Assembly: GCA_013399875.1 (NCBI GenBank)
Contig: VXAZ01007538.1
Span: 372,001-436,000, forward strand
Direction of reading: 5' to 3'
DNA length: 64,000 nt
Origin: Gymnorhina tibicen
Taxonomy: Eukaryota > Chordata > Aves > Passeriformes > Artamidae
Shown: one piece after another, positions 25,301-40,300 of the stretch
Layout: every line of letters begins with the position of its first letter
How positions within the stretch are numbered: the first letter of the stretch is position 1
The notes under the pieces: model-generated
Databases searched by the model: none
Told to the model about the DNA's origin: nothing
The model's input: the letters and a program-made list of their open reading frames with translations, nothing else
Translations under genes and position numbers: made by a program

Positions 25301-28300
25301 AAAAGCCCATTTCATGTGTCTCAGTTATCCCCCACATGAAAGAAGTGTCTCAGACTTGTTATTCTGAGATTTGTTTCTTTCATATGCCACAGATGTTCAT
25401 TTTGATCTTGGTGGAGAAGAAACTGTGCCTCGGTTCTCACTTGTAAAAGAAGGGCAGTGCTATTTTGTATTCTCCCTGCTCTGAATTTCTTGGCTCAATG
25501 GTTCTGCCAGACAGGGCATCTCTCCATGTTACACCCAGCACAGTGAGGTCTGCATCTAGGTTACTCCCCAAAGGCAGAGTACTGCAGATGAACGGCCTTT
25601 ACTTCTTCTAAACTGGCCACGGCATTTTCCATTCAGCACTGCCTGACGCTGCATGCAGAACACTGAAGTGCAGGATGCTGTACAGTTGGGCAACCCTACA
25701 GAGGCACAACACACACAGCAGTCACATCCTGCTGCCGTTCCAAGGATGCTGGGTGAGTGGAAAACAGTGAGAAGGAAGAATCTGGCACGACTGTCTAATG
25801 GATACATCAAAAAAGGATGATGTGAACCTTTTTTCTACTGCCTCACGTATGTGGAAAAGAGACCCTTGCTTGAAGAGCTCAAAGTAAACAGCAGAGACTA
25901 AAATGATGTCAAATGGTGAAGGACCGAGTAAACTTCTTGTTAAATGAATGTATATAAACACATGGGCACATCCCTATTCTGGGTTGGTTTCTTATGATGT
26001 CTTCAGTGTCTCTTCTTCCCCAGTGGGGGTTCGGAAACTGGTTTCTTTGTGCAGTCCACACATTGTGTGCCCAGCTCTGGGGAGGAGAAGTTACCCCATG
26101 CCATCCTCTTTCTGGAGGCATTCTGGTGTTCAAACCTGGGAGGGGAGGGGGTAAAGAATTCCCTCTAGTCAGCCATTGTACACAATTGCTATTTGCCACA
26201 CACAATGAACACCAACAATGGAAAAGGAAAATGAACAAATCCTTTCCTTTTGCTTTATAAAAATCTGATTCCCTGTGACATAGAATTCTTTCCCAGTATC
26301 TCTAAATGGTTAACATTTAATGACAAGAAATTGTCACAGACAATTTAATGCAAAATCATTATAACTGTATAGGTCTGCTCCTGAGATTATTAACTTTGTG
26401 GGTTTTTTCATTCTGGCTTTTCTGGTACCGATCCATTACAATGACCACACAGAATAGTTTTTATCCTACAGGGCTAAAAGGTCTCAATTGTCACTTGAAC
26501 TGTAGATCACACAGGCAGATGGGTCTAGTCCTCACACCTTCTGAAATATCCAGAAAACAACCTGAGACTTAACAGCTACATTGACTTCAACAATAGAAAC
26601 AAAATAGTAACAGAATGGTCCAATTTGTGATCATGTGTCCTAAATCTTTCTTTCCTACCTCCATTATATGGCTAAAAGATAATGAAAAAGAGTAAAAGGG
26701 CTTGACTGACACTGTGAGCAAAGTCATAGAGCAATAGAAAACCTTACAGCTAAAAGAATTAAAATAATTTTGAAGCTTCCTGCCCAACTCAATAATAAAT
26801 TGAATGCAATGTGACATCAGCATCACTTTGTACCACATGTGTTAATCCTTTGTCTCTGGTCTCCATGTACTTTATAGGCAGATAGAATTCCATTCTAGTT
26901 AGTCCACATTCATTTCTCAGCATTCACTGACTTGACCTAACAGATTCCAGAATCAAATTAGATCTTTCACTGTTTGACTATGCTTTTATGAAGCAGATTG
27001 GACTGCTATGGAATAAAATTAGAAACATTATGCTGGAAATGATACAGATGTGTATTACAGCTATTTCTGCCAGGAATCACAACATATTGTTTTGTTATAA
27101 CTTACCATTTTACTAGGGGTTGTGCTCAATATGAGGTTCTGTCAGTTCTCCTACTGTTGTATTTTAAGAGTCATAAAACTGCTTTATTCCAAAGGCACAA
27201 CAATGCTTACTCCTTCCTTTCTCTCTTTCTCTAGCACAGAAGCTTTCTGCCTTCAATGTGTATCTCCTTGTATGGATTTCTTTGCAAACCCACAGCTATA
27301 GATTCCCTTCCTGTATTTCACCTGTAGTAATAACTTACTCTGAAGAATGATGCTGATCTACTGACTTTTCTTCATTGGCTATGATTCTCCCATCATCTTT
27401 CATAATTTTTTTCTGTTTGGCTCAGCTCAACATTAAGAGGCACTTCACAAGAATAGGAGCAAAATGCCATTCCTCAAAGCTACTGTCATTCAAAAATAGT
27501 CTCCCTAGTACAGTCATGTATCTAGATAATTTTTTTCCTTTCTTTCAAATGTAAATGTAACAAGTTGAAACAAATACCAAATCCTATTTTTCTGTTATGG
27601 CTATGTCAAAACACCTAGCAAATACTGTTCTCTTTTCAAAGATGATGTGTTTACACAATGCAAGAGATGCTCTGTCCCTCCGACTTCCTTTTAAACAGAA
27701 CAAGGTACCCAAACATAAGAATTGATCAGGGAAATATATTCCCATCACATACTTAAGTAAGTGAGACAGAAGTAAAAGAACAGAAACATTAAAAGACCTA
27801 AATGGTGAGACATGAGCATTGCAGTGCACAGCTCTGGTGCTATAATGTGATAATTACCTTGTTAATAATTGTACAACTGTACTTGGCCTTTCTGCAATAC
27901 AGACCGGCCTCATAGTCACATCATGATCACTGCTAGTGTATTGCCTGGGAAGAGGAGGATATTTCAGAGGCAATGAAATACTTTCTCCTTACCAGAAATA
28001 AGCAAAGTTACTAATTTCAATGTATATACGAAATCTTTCCGAATATGAACTGGGTCACTTTAAAACCTAAACATAAAATATCATGCGATGGTAGAGTGAG
28101 ACAGCAGAACTAACAAAATCAAGACACTACTCAGTGGAGAGAAAAAGACTTTGATTTTATGCTCTATCTGGTTAAATGTTGCGTCTTTCCTGTGCTGTGA
28201 ATTAGTTTATAAAAGTCTTAGCACTGTGGTCAGCTTCCACATCTTAATTGCTAGAAATCCTAGAAAGCTCTACTTCCTCCTTCACAGCCGATGGTAAATG

Positions 28301-31300
28301 AACAAATATAAAAGATCTTAAATGTATGTTTTTATATCTATTCTTCTAGATGCTTATGCTTCACATTTCATAAAATTTCAGCATTATTCTTATCACTGAA
28401 ATGGTGATGCTTTAATTGTGATATTTGGAAGAATGAGAATGAATCACTTGTTTTGCTTTCAGTAAGGTTAACACTCTACATTATTCCCCTTTTTGTTCTT
28501 AATTAAATGTATTTTCTTAAATTCTCTTTATAATAGGATGACCTTCATTTCCACTGCTATAGTGGGTACATATTGATTTTATTCTACATTGTAAGTGTTC
28601 TGACTTGATTTTTCTTTTTCTGAAAAATCACTGTAGGGGTTTATTTTTGATGAACTCAAGAAGTGTAGGCTTTCCTGGCAGCGGGGGGAGGATTAAGTCA
28701 ATCAAAATTAAATATCTGTTCATTCTAAAGGAATTTAATTTGCATAGTAGAAGGTTGCTTTCTCCTCTCTTATATTCCTTTTAGTTTCTCTGTGCATTCC
28801 TGGGCTTTCTTCCTCTCATATTGTATAACTTTACAGCTTCATATTTTTCTTATTTATTTTAGCTCATTTTTCATTCTTTCATTTCACTCATTTTTATTTC
28901 ACCTTCTTGCTGTCTTATTTCTCATTCTCTTTCAGCTCTGTATTTTTCCTTGTTCATTTTTGCCCACTAATCTTAGACATCCATCCCATAGATAGAGGAA
29001 TGCATTCTGTTCTTTTTCTAAGAAATACATAACAACCACATTGCCAGAATATGTGCAACATTTTTTCATTCAACTTCTATTACCTTACTTGTACTTCTGA
29101 AACCATATTGCTCTTTACTTTCAGACCTTGGCAAATTTCTTTCACCTGCCTTCTTCCTTTGCCTTTCATTTTCACCTTGCATGACTGTCAAAGCATTTAT
29201 CACCTGTCACATCTTGTTCTCAGCTTCTTGACAAACCAGTTCAGTAGCCTTTCATTTTCCACTGCAAATTACACATTGCTTGGAAGGAAAGGTCCCAACA
29301 TGTAGTTGCTGATGTCTACCTTGCAACACAGCCTGAATATTAGATAACATGTATTTCCTACCCAATATTTTGCAATTACACTTATAAATATTCTAAATTA
29401 TAGAATAAATGCTCTTATTAACTCTCTTTAAAGAAAATAGTACCTATATATTTTCCTTTCTCTGCCATCACCAGAGACATTAAGGTAGGAGATATAAGAA
29501 GGGAGGTAGGTTTCAGCCCATTTAATCCTTCACCAGCTGCCTAGAAACCAGATACATTTGAAAACTGAGAAGATTTTGGACACAAATTATTTAGAATTAA
29601 GTTGCACTCTGTAATGGAAGACTTACTATATTTAAATTTCTTCAAAATGTCTGAGCTCCAACTTTGTGGGTTTCATCATCACTAGTTTCCTGTGTACAAG
29701 TGTGGTTTGCTTACTGAGTGAAATAGGATTAATTATATACAGAGCTCAAAAGTGCTTTTCACCCCACTTCTTGATACATAATCTGTAACACTTCAAAAGC
29801 TCTCCAAATCCAGGCAAGTCACACATAGGAAGAATCATATTTCTTTACACTGTCCAACAATGTGGAAGGTTGAGGGAAAATAAAAAATAATTTCATGCTT
29901 TTCTAAAAGAAAATGCATAATTGTGTCAGGGACATACTACCCACTTTGCCTTTTCACATACACACACGCTCTCCCAGATTTGCAAGCTCCTTTGTTTAAC
30001 ACAGATCTATTTATTTTTGTGGAAGAAATGAGAAGAGAGTCAAAATGCTTTCCCTAAATTTTTCTACTTTTTTGTTTTTTAAGTAAAAAGTTATATTAAT
30101 CAAAACATAGAATAAAGTATGATTTGCAATAAATGCTAGTAACATTTTAGGAATGTTGTCTAGAGAAGGACTTCTCAGGCTTTTTAAGAAATATCTAATT
30201 TACTGAAAAATTCTTCATGAAATTCATCATAGTATACACACAAGCTGCTTCACAAGTGCAGAAGCTTGCGAATACAGCTTCATACCCTGTGGTATCACTC
30301 ACAGTAGTTGTTAAGTCATTTTATCAATCAAGGAGAAAAAGGAAAATCAAAACATCTTCAAAGATGGCAGTTTGTTGCTACATTCAATAAGGGGATTTAT
30401 ATCACAAAACACTATTTCTATTAAAATTCACATTTCAACTTATTCCACATTGAGACCCCTTTTTATTATCCCAAAATACTGTAGACTCAGAAATAAATGC
30501 AGTGCATTGGCATCATGTCAACTGTTACAGCTGAGTATCTAATTACATGTAGACTGATGTCTGTCTTACATGACTATTTTTTCATCTTTATGTGTATGAT
30601 GCAGTATTTCATTTTATTAAGTTATTACAACATGCCTGGCCTCTTTTTGAGAGTGCAGAGAAAATATTTAACCTTCTGATACTATCCAGGTGACTAAGAT
30701 AGGAAAAACCATTTTCTAGAAGAAGAATTAAAGAGGAATCTCATTCTTGTTTATTTCTGTCTCCCTGTGATGCAACATTCATTAGCAATTGAACATGCAG
30801 GAAAATAGTTTAGGTTGGAAAAAGCTAGGAAAGAGGTTTTATCTCATATGGTCTTTTCAATGTTAAAGGAGAGCTGGGTAACTCTGAAAAGGGAAAATGA
30901 ATCTGAGTAAATGATGTGGCATGACTGGAGAGAGGTGGTGCTGTCAGTGAGCTTGAGGAGCAGCAGAGACCTTGAGCATGAACGCACAGTCCAAATGGTA
31001 CTGAGGAAGGATGAGGCTTGACTTGAAATATTGCTTAATAGTGTGACAGGGGACTTATTCTCCCCTTTAAAGATGTGGTTTCTTGAAGAACCAGCTCAGA
31101 TGAAATCCCTACTCTTTTCAACAGAGGCAGTCTCTGAACAAACAAAAGCAAAAACTAAAAAGAATATGTTTTGCATATAGGAACTGGAAAATCCTCATTT
31201 TCCTTTCATATTCGTCCCATCTCAACCCTCTTGTCCCTCACACCCAGGGGTATTGTCATAGAATGTGTGAAGGCTCTATTTCAGAGCTATGAAAAGCTGT

Positions 31301-34300
31301 TTTTTCTTTTTTAAAGAAGAACTCATCAGACTACCATAAAGCAGAAATGGCTAAGGTGATTTTCTCCAACTTCACTACATGCATCATGCTTGGATTGACA
31401 CTAAACATCAGCTTAAAAGGAATTATTTTGAAAGTTATAATAGTGTTTCAAAATGAAAGCCTCCCACAACTTTAACTAGAAAATCATGACTGATGTCTTC
31501 AGAACAATTAAATTAAACATTTCAGAAATTTCCATAGTATAAGTGATGAATGAAATGAAAAATCGCAACCCACTGAACTGTGATAATACCACTGTATTGA
31601 AACAAAGTATCCTCAGGGAATAGCTCTTTCAATGTGCTGGTATTTATGTCCCTTCTCTTCCTTCCTTGAATACAAACAGTTCAAACGTAGTATCTCCAGA
31701 TAAAGCACTTCAGGAACAACCCCCTCTAGAATACTTCTTCCCTCCTCCCCCTTCTTTCTTTTCCTCTCTCTGAAGAGACAGGAAAAATGCTGGAAAGACC
31801 AGGTCCAAATTCTCCTCTTTGCTTCTTCATGACAGTAATTTTGCAAGCGCCCTAAGGAAAACTTGTACAGTCATTACGGGGGAATCTCAGTACAGACCTA
31901 ACCTACCTGGACATTTTTGGCTTTGTCCATAGTTTTATTGGCCTGAAGGTGGATCTAAATTTTTTTTAAAATCGCACAAAGGGTTTTCTGTGTTCCACTG
32001 GACCAGGTATGTGAAAATTATAAATGTTGACCTCAAGCTTTACTTGCTTGCCCACGTTTGGCCAGACAAGAAACGAAGTATATCAGTAAACTGTGTTAGA
32101 TACACAGGAAAATGCAAGTCTAAAACAGGTTTAATTAAGAATATTATTTCAAAAAATTTGGGTTATGCAAAGTATGTTGTATAGTGTTTATCTAGTTGTT
32201 TTTAAAAGATGCACACTGGAGTTGCTTCTCCTACACCAGTAAAATAATTTCTCTCTTCCTAGTATAAACAATTCTTAACACAGGAAAAAATCATAACTAG
32301 CTTTGGAAGCAGAGGCTGTGGGCTGGAGAGAGCACAGCATGAGGGGAAGCTATCAAGGAAGGAAGGCAGGAGGTTAGATCAAATTGTGAGTCTACAATTC
32401 AAGAACCTTTTAGAAAACTGCTGTTCACAGTCCTTTCCAGCAGAAACTTTTGGTTCAGTGACTTATCATTAGATAATAAGGTGATTTCTTCCCTGTAACT
32501 TATATAAACAGCAATTTTTTTGTCATTTCTTGGTATTTTAGCAGTATATTTTCTGCTCAGTATGTGGTACAGAATGAGGTTATAATGTCTCATCATCTTT
32601 CATGCCAATGAATGTAAGGTTTACAGTAGCTACCACATTTCTCAACCATATGTCATTTATTTCCTTAGCACTCATTTTAACTAACATATTCACTTACAGT
32701 ATGCTGAAACAGCCAGTCTCAAGTTCTCCCTTCACATGTAATTCTTCTGCCTGCTGTCATTTTCCTCACAAAATGTCTCATTCAGTGATATTTTGAAATG
32801 TAATATCAATAAATAAATTGGTCAAGTTGAGCTCTCCTATATAAACTGGAAATAGAATGTTTCCGGGAACTTAATATTACTTTATAAATATTTCTTCCCT
32901 TTGCAGTCACTCAAAATCCCTAAATACAGAGCCCCAGGTGCCCTTTAACTGAAGGAGAAGGTTGAAGGAGAGAAAGATTTAGTGAGGAGAAGTAGCTGCA
33001 GCTAAACCCAAACTGCAGAGGGTAAAACTGTATGTTCAGCTTTTCCCAAACTCAGTATTTAGTAGTTCATTTGTCATAATATTTATTCATTTTTGCCAGC
33101 AGCCTTGGGAATGAAAAAAGTAATGGCCAAATGGACACTATTTCTTTCTAGCTAAAAAATCCTCCACTCTAGTGAACTTTGAACCTCCTGGGTCTTGCTC
33201 AGACCTGCCAGGCTGTGGTTCCACATAGGTGGCTTTTTTCAGCTTGCTGCACCAGTAACATTTAATCCAAATCCAGAAGTCCATATTCCCAATTTAAGAT
33301 GTCACCAGGTCTACTTTTGTAAAGGTAGCTGCAAGTAAGCTTAGAGATCGCTAGGAAACCTGGAAAAAAGATTAGCCAGGATAGTGTGTCCTCTTTCTCT
33401 AGTTGAAAATAGGCCTGTCCACAAGAAATTTCCGCTACAGTGTATTCTTTTTTTCAGCAACATCCTTTAAATTTTTCCTCCTTTTTAAAATAACGCAAAA
33501 TCCGCAACATCAAATCTTTTTAAAATATAGAACACATTTCAACACAAACTGCTACCACCAACTTCACAGGCATGAAAACATAGTACATCCAATCTACAAA
33601 ATTAACCTCTTGCTTTTTTTTCTTGTTAAGAAAGGAGTTTCTGGCTCTCTTCCCCTGGGCTTTCTGTATAGAATGACAAAATGTGACGACAGATTCAGCT
33701 ATTGATTATTCACAAATAATCATTTGTCCAGCTCAGTGCGTGCTTGTGTGGTCACAACACCTTCATAACACCTTTTTGTGTTCCTCAGAATTTAGAATCA
33801 TACATTTATGCTAAAACAGAAACACAGCTGATGATAGGTTATCTCCTCCTCCAAAGCTTTTAAAGATAGCAGGATGTGAAGATTATCAAGGATCTCAGAA
33901 CTCTCTTTTATATTCTTTTTACAGATGCTACACCACACATGAAAGCAGTAGAATAAGTGGGATGAGCAGAATGAAGCCCTTCTTCCTGCCTCTAAGTGAG
34001 TATTTCTTTCCTTTGCTTTTTTCCCTCAGCAACAAGTTGGCAACTCTAAGGTTCTTCTGAGATACGGTGGCATCAACTCTGTGTGGATAAAGAGTAAAAT
34101 ACCTAAGGTTCATTGCTGTGACTACAGCTTCCAATGATAAGAACTTTCATTGCCAGGCTGAAAACTTCAAACATTCATTTGAATTTAGGAGCAGAACTTT
34201 GACACCAGTGTGGGATGAATCACCACAGCTGGCCTATGGATATCTCAAGTATCTCACTGCAATCTGCAGGTGGTTGAGAAATTTGACAAGATCCTCCCTT

Positions 34301-37300
34301 TATTTCAACAGCTCAGCAGCAGTGCAGAAGCTTTGTGTTAAATAACAGGCTTTGGAAATGTTAAGCTCCTACTTGTGTTGTTTAATTCATAGACAAATGG
34401 TCCACTATGCTATTTTCAGTTATTTTTTAAAAAATTAATAATGTGTTCTGTTAATGGCCATACTCATTTTGAAAAAAAAATCTTTTTAATATGGGACAAT
34501 ACACTCTTGAGACACTACAATAAGTATTGTTGCTAAAACTGCTTGTGATAAGAAATGGATCTTCAAATGCAGATACTTGGTAAAAAGGAAACTGCAGTAC
34601 ATAACAATTCAAAAGGTAAATCATTTGAGTCAAAGCTGTACCACTTTTAGCATCAAAACATCTTATTAGACTATTAAAGAAATGCTTTGCGTCTTGTCAA
34701 CAGCTGTTTCGGGTCATGGGTATAAATATTTCCAAGTAATTTGTGGCCAGACAACACACTCTTTGTTCGGGGATTTAATATTTCAACTATTTGCTAAATG
34801 TCAACTTTTACAGCAAATAAACAAAATTTAACGACCCACCTGGAGAACTGCTTACAGAAAATTATTATGGCAAATGGTACTGTATATATGAAATATTTCA
34901 TGACAATCACAACATGTTTTCATGGTTTATATTCATGATGACAGTTACGTTGTAAACTCCACAATGTTTAGATAACAGCATATACTTCAGTTATCTGTAC
35001 TTATGCCTTCCATTTCTACCTTCCAATATTTATACCTATTGACAATTTCTGAACACCTGTTATCAGAGTAAATCCTCTGGGGCACTATTCTTTACTTTGA
35101 TTAAAAAGTTCCTGTATTTTCTCACATGGGAACAGTCCTCTAGTGAACAGACGCAACTACCACAGGCTTGGGATTTTTGCAGTTACCTTTTGTGTCCCTC
35201 TCTAGAGATCTGCAAACCGTATGTTGAAATGCATTGTCCCCAGTCTGCAACACATCTCATGGAAAGCAAAAAGTTTCTAGTAAGGTACTTAAAGAAAGCT
35301 CTTTATGGGTGGCTCAATTGCAGCAGCAATAGGCCATATTTCTGACTACAGATGCTTGTATGGGTGACAAGAAACTGTGATTCAAATGCAACCAAGGGCA
35401 TCAGTATTATTCAGTGGCAGTGAAGGTGGCACAGCTCCATACCAAGTTATTGGGAAGAGACCTCATCACGTGTCTGCCTGGATCTCCAATTACAATCTCT
35501 TCCCAAAAGACTGGAGAGTTTTCAGCCAAAACATAAAAAGTAAAAAGTTTGTACGTAAGTCCGCCACAAAAATAGTGTTCTTGCAGGCAAGCCTTTACTG
35601 CCAGTTCTGATTTTACCCAACTTGGTGAATGTCTGAGATACAACAAGCTATGTCCATTCTCCTTCGGTCCCTGATCAGTTTTTCCACCACTGTTACTGTG
35701 TGGCAAGATGCTGTTTGCCCCTCAACCTGCCACACCATGCAGGACAAAAAATTTCTAGTGTGAGAAAAATGTTATCTTTCATACGGCTCTACCTCCACTT
35801 CCCACAATCTCCTTAAGAGACATAAGAGCTGTACATAAAAACGGATTTTTTTTTTGGATTACCAGCTTTCCTTGTGGTTATACTTTAAACTTTTATAAGC
35901 TAAAAAACTTGGGTTTAGGTGTTTAACTGTACCAAAACCCCACCCATTTCCTTGATATATCTCAGGAAAAACTCTGCTGCCAATTTTCTCTTCAAGACAC
36001 AATGTACCTCTAAGAATAGACTTCATCCCAGTTTTCCTTAATTTAAAAAAAGTTATTTTTGTAATATCCCTCTTGGCTTTGTGTTTCGGTTTGATTTTTA
36101 AACACTTATGACCATTTAGCAGTGAAATAGCTATCAATGATGAAGTAAACCCCCTTCAGTGGTGTCTTGTGCTAGCTCCAATGTGATAGCAAAGGCCACG
36201 TTAGACAGAAAGAATATACTCAGTACTGATTTGATTTCCATGCACATCTCTGTTCTGCACTACTAGAGAATTCATTCTTTTCTGTACATTACCCAAAAGC
36301 CATGTTTATTATTAGAAGTGAATCACTACCAGATATGCATACATGCTAATACGTACAGAACCACCATATATATTAGATAATCTAGATTTCTATACAAAGC
36401 CTTGAATAAACAACAAGGTACAAAAAGAAAATCAATGACGCTCACTCTCTAATTTTGCTGTGTTAGCTCAAACAGAATAAAAACAAATTTTCACTATGAC
36501 ATTTGATCCTGGGATCTTCTGTAAATGAAAATTTGCAGTAAGAGTTTGTTCAAAAAATTTCAGCTTTTTTGCCTCTTTTCAGTACATAGAGGAAGAGTTG
36601 TACTATTCAATCCGTTAGAAATAGTTGGCTCTCCACTACAACAAGAAAAACTGAAACTCGTAAGCTTTCCAGGTGAAAGAAATTATCCTCACAGACTGTA
36701 GTGACCATTGGAACAAAACTGCAGTGAGCACAGCTTTATGATGCTTGTGCTCAGACATGCAGATATCACAACTTGTGATTTTGCTCCCCAGTCTTTCTTC
36801 TATGACAGCTGCACCTCAGCAGGCTCAACTATTTCTCAAGCTGTTTATTTTCATACAAGACCTACAATGGCCAGTTTTCTTCAGACTTTCTAGTCCACAG
36901 AAGAAGGACCAGATCTGTGTGTTATATATTGAGAGGAAAAAAAAGAGGTGTTTATAGCTGACAGACAGTGCCATATGCACATATCAACTGCAGATGAAGA
37001 AAGTTTCAAAAGTGGCCACAAATACTTCCAATGAAATATTTCAAACTCAACAACAATATCAAAAATAATACTGTGTTTCTTTAAAAGGAATAAGATATTT
37101 TATGTAATTTTCAGGGAGTCCTAGAAATAATTTTCAGAGGAAATTTTTCCAGGAAAGTGAAAACATTCCCTGATTAATTTCAGTTCTAGACTCTTGGGTG
37201 AGCATGCTGCTACTGATACAGTAATCTTGTTTCAGTGTACGAAACTACAAAAGCTTTGATGTTTCATTCTATGATACTCATCCAGTTCAAGAAAAACACT

Positions 37301-40300
37301 AGGAAAATAAATTTTGATACCAATCAAATCAGGCTACACTACATATCATGCCACTATGATATGCATTTGCATTTTTGTGATTTATATTAGGACATATTTC
37401 TGAAAGCTCCCTTCATAAACTAAGAGGTGTGTTTCTAGAATTGTATTTTTGCTGTGAGTCTTGAAGCAAATCCAACCTTACTTACAGAAACTATTTTTGT
37501 GACCTTGATAGGAAAGAAATCACTTTTTAAATGTCTCCAGAGTGCCCTGCTTGGCAAAAATGTGAATTAATGTTCCCTTACCTCTGACTTATCAGGCTCC
37601 TTTGAAATGTCTGGATGAACCCCCAAGAATTAGAGACCCCAAAATCACTTCTGAAAACTCATCCAGTGTTAAACCCTGGTAGGAGCAAACAGAAGATAGT
37701 TTCAAATGTGGGGGGAAAATGCAACGTCCAGTTTCAAGAAAAGGCATTCAGGTAAATGTGGTTTAATCTCAAATCTCCTGCTACTCACTGAACTACAATT
37801 CCCCATTTGTGCACCTTGAAAAATTACCAATTGCAGTCACCTTTGCACTGCCACCTCTGGGTTATCTTGCATCTCCCCACTTTGTGACTCCCTTTGAGTA
37901 ACACTGCTTAAATGCATCCAGTATAGAACAGCAAGAGAATAATCAATCTACAGATTTCTTTTCTGTAACATCTTCTAGCTTCCCAAACTTTGTCAGCCGC
38001 TACTGTGCAGACACAAGACACACCCACCAAACTTCAAATCTGATGCCTTTTTTCCTCTGCAAAAAGACAAAACTTCCACTCGTTTCGATGTTAAAACTCT
38101 AGGGTTTTTTCCTGTGTTAAGTTGTCACAAAATAGTCCATCTTTTTTATAAAATATCTTATTTGTTAATTCTCACCTACTTAATGTGCATCTGGCAGTGT
38201 GTCGTGAAGCATAATGTCTCTGCAAAGACGTAATAGAACACTGCTTGTGGCTAAGACCTGGTTACTCTGTAAGTAACTGCATCCCTTTCAGGCTGCCTAT
38301 GTGACACAGGAAAAGATACCCAAGGATGTCACAGAAAGGTGCCTAAAGAAACGGGATCATGTCAATGCAACAAAACCCCTCAGATTAATTTACTTATTTG
38401 GAGTGGGTTCTCAGTGATAAATACACATTGCACTGCCTTATACTACTTAATGCATCCAGCTTCCAATTGAAATTCTTCATCTCTGAATTTTGGACCAAAA
38501 ATTTATATTGTACCTGTTTTCAACATAAATAGTGAAATGGAGATTGCAAAAGTGTTCAGCAATAAATTCTCTGTATAAAAGAAACTACATCAGCTTAAGG
38601 AACATTCTTTAAATAGACTACATTAGAAAAACTACATGGAAAGGAGTAAGATCAAATCTGTTCTTTTTCAGTTTAGTTTAGTTTATCAATGCTGTCTATG
38701 TCTTTCATAAGCTAGACAAGTTATTTACAGGCTCAGAGAGAGTACTGTTGTTTATCAGGCTAAGCAATGAAAAAAATGGCTCTTGTGAGGGTGACTGTTG
38801 TTAGCAATTAGCTGTCATATTGATCTCAAAACTTTCTCCTGCAATATAGACCTTAACTGCAAAAATTCCATCACCCACTTTTCCTATAATTCCTTTTAGG
38901 TTTTTTCTCCTTTCTCAGTTATTTCTGTGTAAATATATATATTGAACAAAATCTCACAAGTGGCACTACTGGTAGCAGCCTATGTTTATTCTAGATCCAA
39001 ACTGTATTACATAGAGGATTTTTTCATAGCTATTTCTGCATATATATATTCTACATGAATTTTGTGAGTGATCTGAGCAGGGATGGCAGAACAGACTGCA
39101 GCCTTTTCTACCCATGGCACTGAGGCAGAAAAAGTCTTCATACCAAATAGGTAGCCACACAGGACTACTAGGTACCATTAGGCTTAGCAATTTGCTAACA
39201 GTTTTCAGGTCATATTATCAGCTTCAGGTGTAGGTAGAATTTAGACACCTGGATTCTATTGAAAATGCTTAAATCTTTCTTTAAATTTAGTTCCAAATGC
39301 TTCCTTTGAGGAAATTTGAGGTCTGCGCAATTCCCAGACGTGGAACAAGGACTCCAGGAGCGAGTGAACTTTTGGGACTGACACATTCTAAGGAGAAGCA
39401 TAAGTACTCATACTTGGAGCCTGGCAAAACAGGCAGGGAGAGAGAGCTGATCCTTGTGTATAAAAATCTCAGAATCAACAAAAAGGCTCATTTATTTGCA
39501 TAGAAATTCTAAATCCTCATCAATTTAATGGAAGCCTGGAATAGTCGTGAATTGTTGGCCAAGATACAGACTGGAAAAGTTCCCAAAAAAGTGTTTCATT
39601 ACTTGTGTGGGTGTAGAGAAAGTGTTATAATTCTTCAACTGTATCTGAGTAGTTATGTTTCTTTATCACTTTCTAAGCCAAAGAACTATTTTTAAATTGA
39701 ATTAAAAATTGCTACTTATGCAGTTATCCTGTGGATACTCTCCAAAACAGCATTTCTGTAGCTATCTTGGGTCAGAACAGCACGATGACTCAGCATGAAA
39801 ACACCACCAGTTCAAATACAATTAATTCCCTTTATTTGTTCATTCCCCACTAAGATGTTGTTTGTATTCTTCCCTCATAATTCACTCATAATGTTTTCTC
39901 ACTCTTAAATGTAAAGAATGTAAAGGAATTTAAATGTGATATAATCCATTTAATTCAGAATCAGAAAAGTGGAGCCTTAAAAGCTAAAGAAAAAAAATCC
40001 AAACACACTAATAGGAAATGCTTAAAGAAGACTATCCATTGAGATCCAATTATTCTGCAAAAGTCTCTGTAGCTCCTACCTTTCTACAGAACTACTTCTC
40101 ATATCATGGATGGAGAGAATAGCAAAGTAATTATTGACTGAGTATCAAGCTATATTGCCTGTTTAATCCTCATGAAACTTGAAAAGGCAGAAATACTCTT
40201 GTCTCTCCATCATATCTGCTTTAGTTCTGTCAGACCTGCCTGTAAGCAGATAGCCTTCTTCCAAAGTGGGGGCTTTAAATAACATAGAGATGCCTAAAAA

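Noticed and set aside
30800..30850. Possible second CR1 fragment (AATAGTTTAGGTTGGAA)
   Set aside because: Only about 17 bases fit the CR1 tail and the sequence after it does not continue the consensus.
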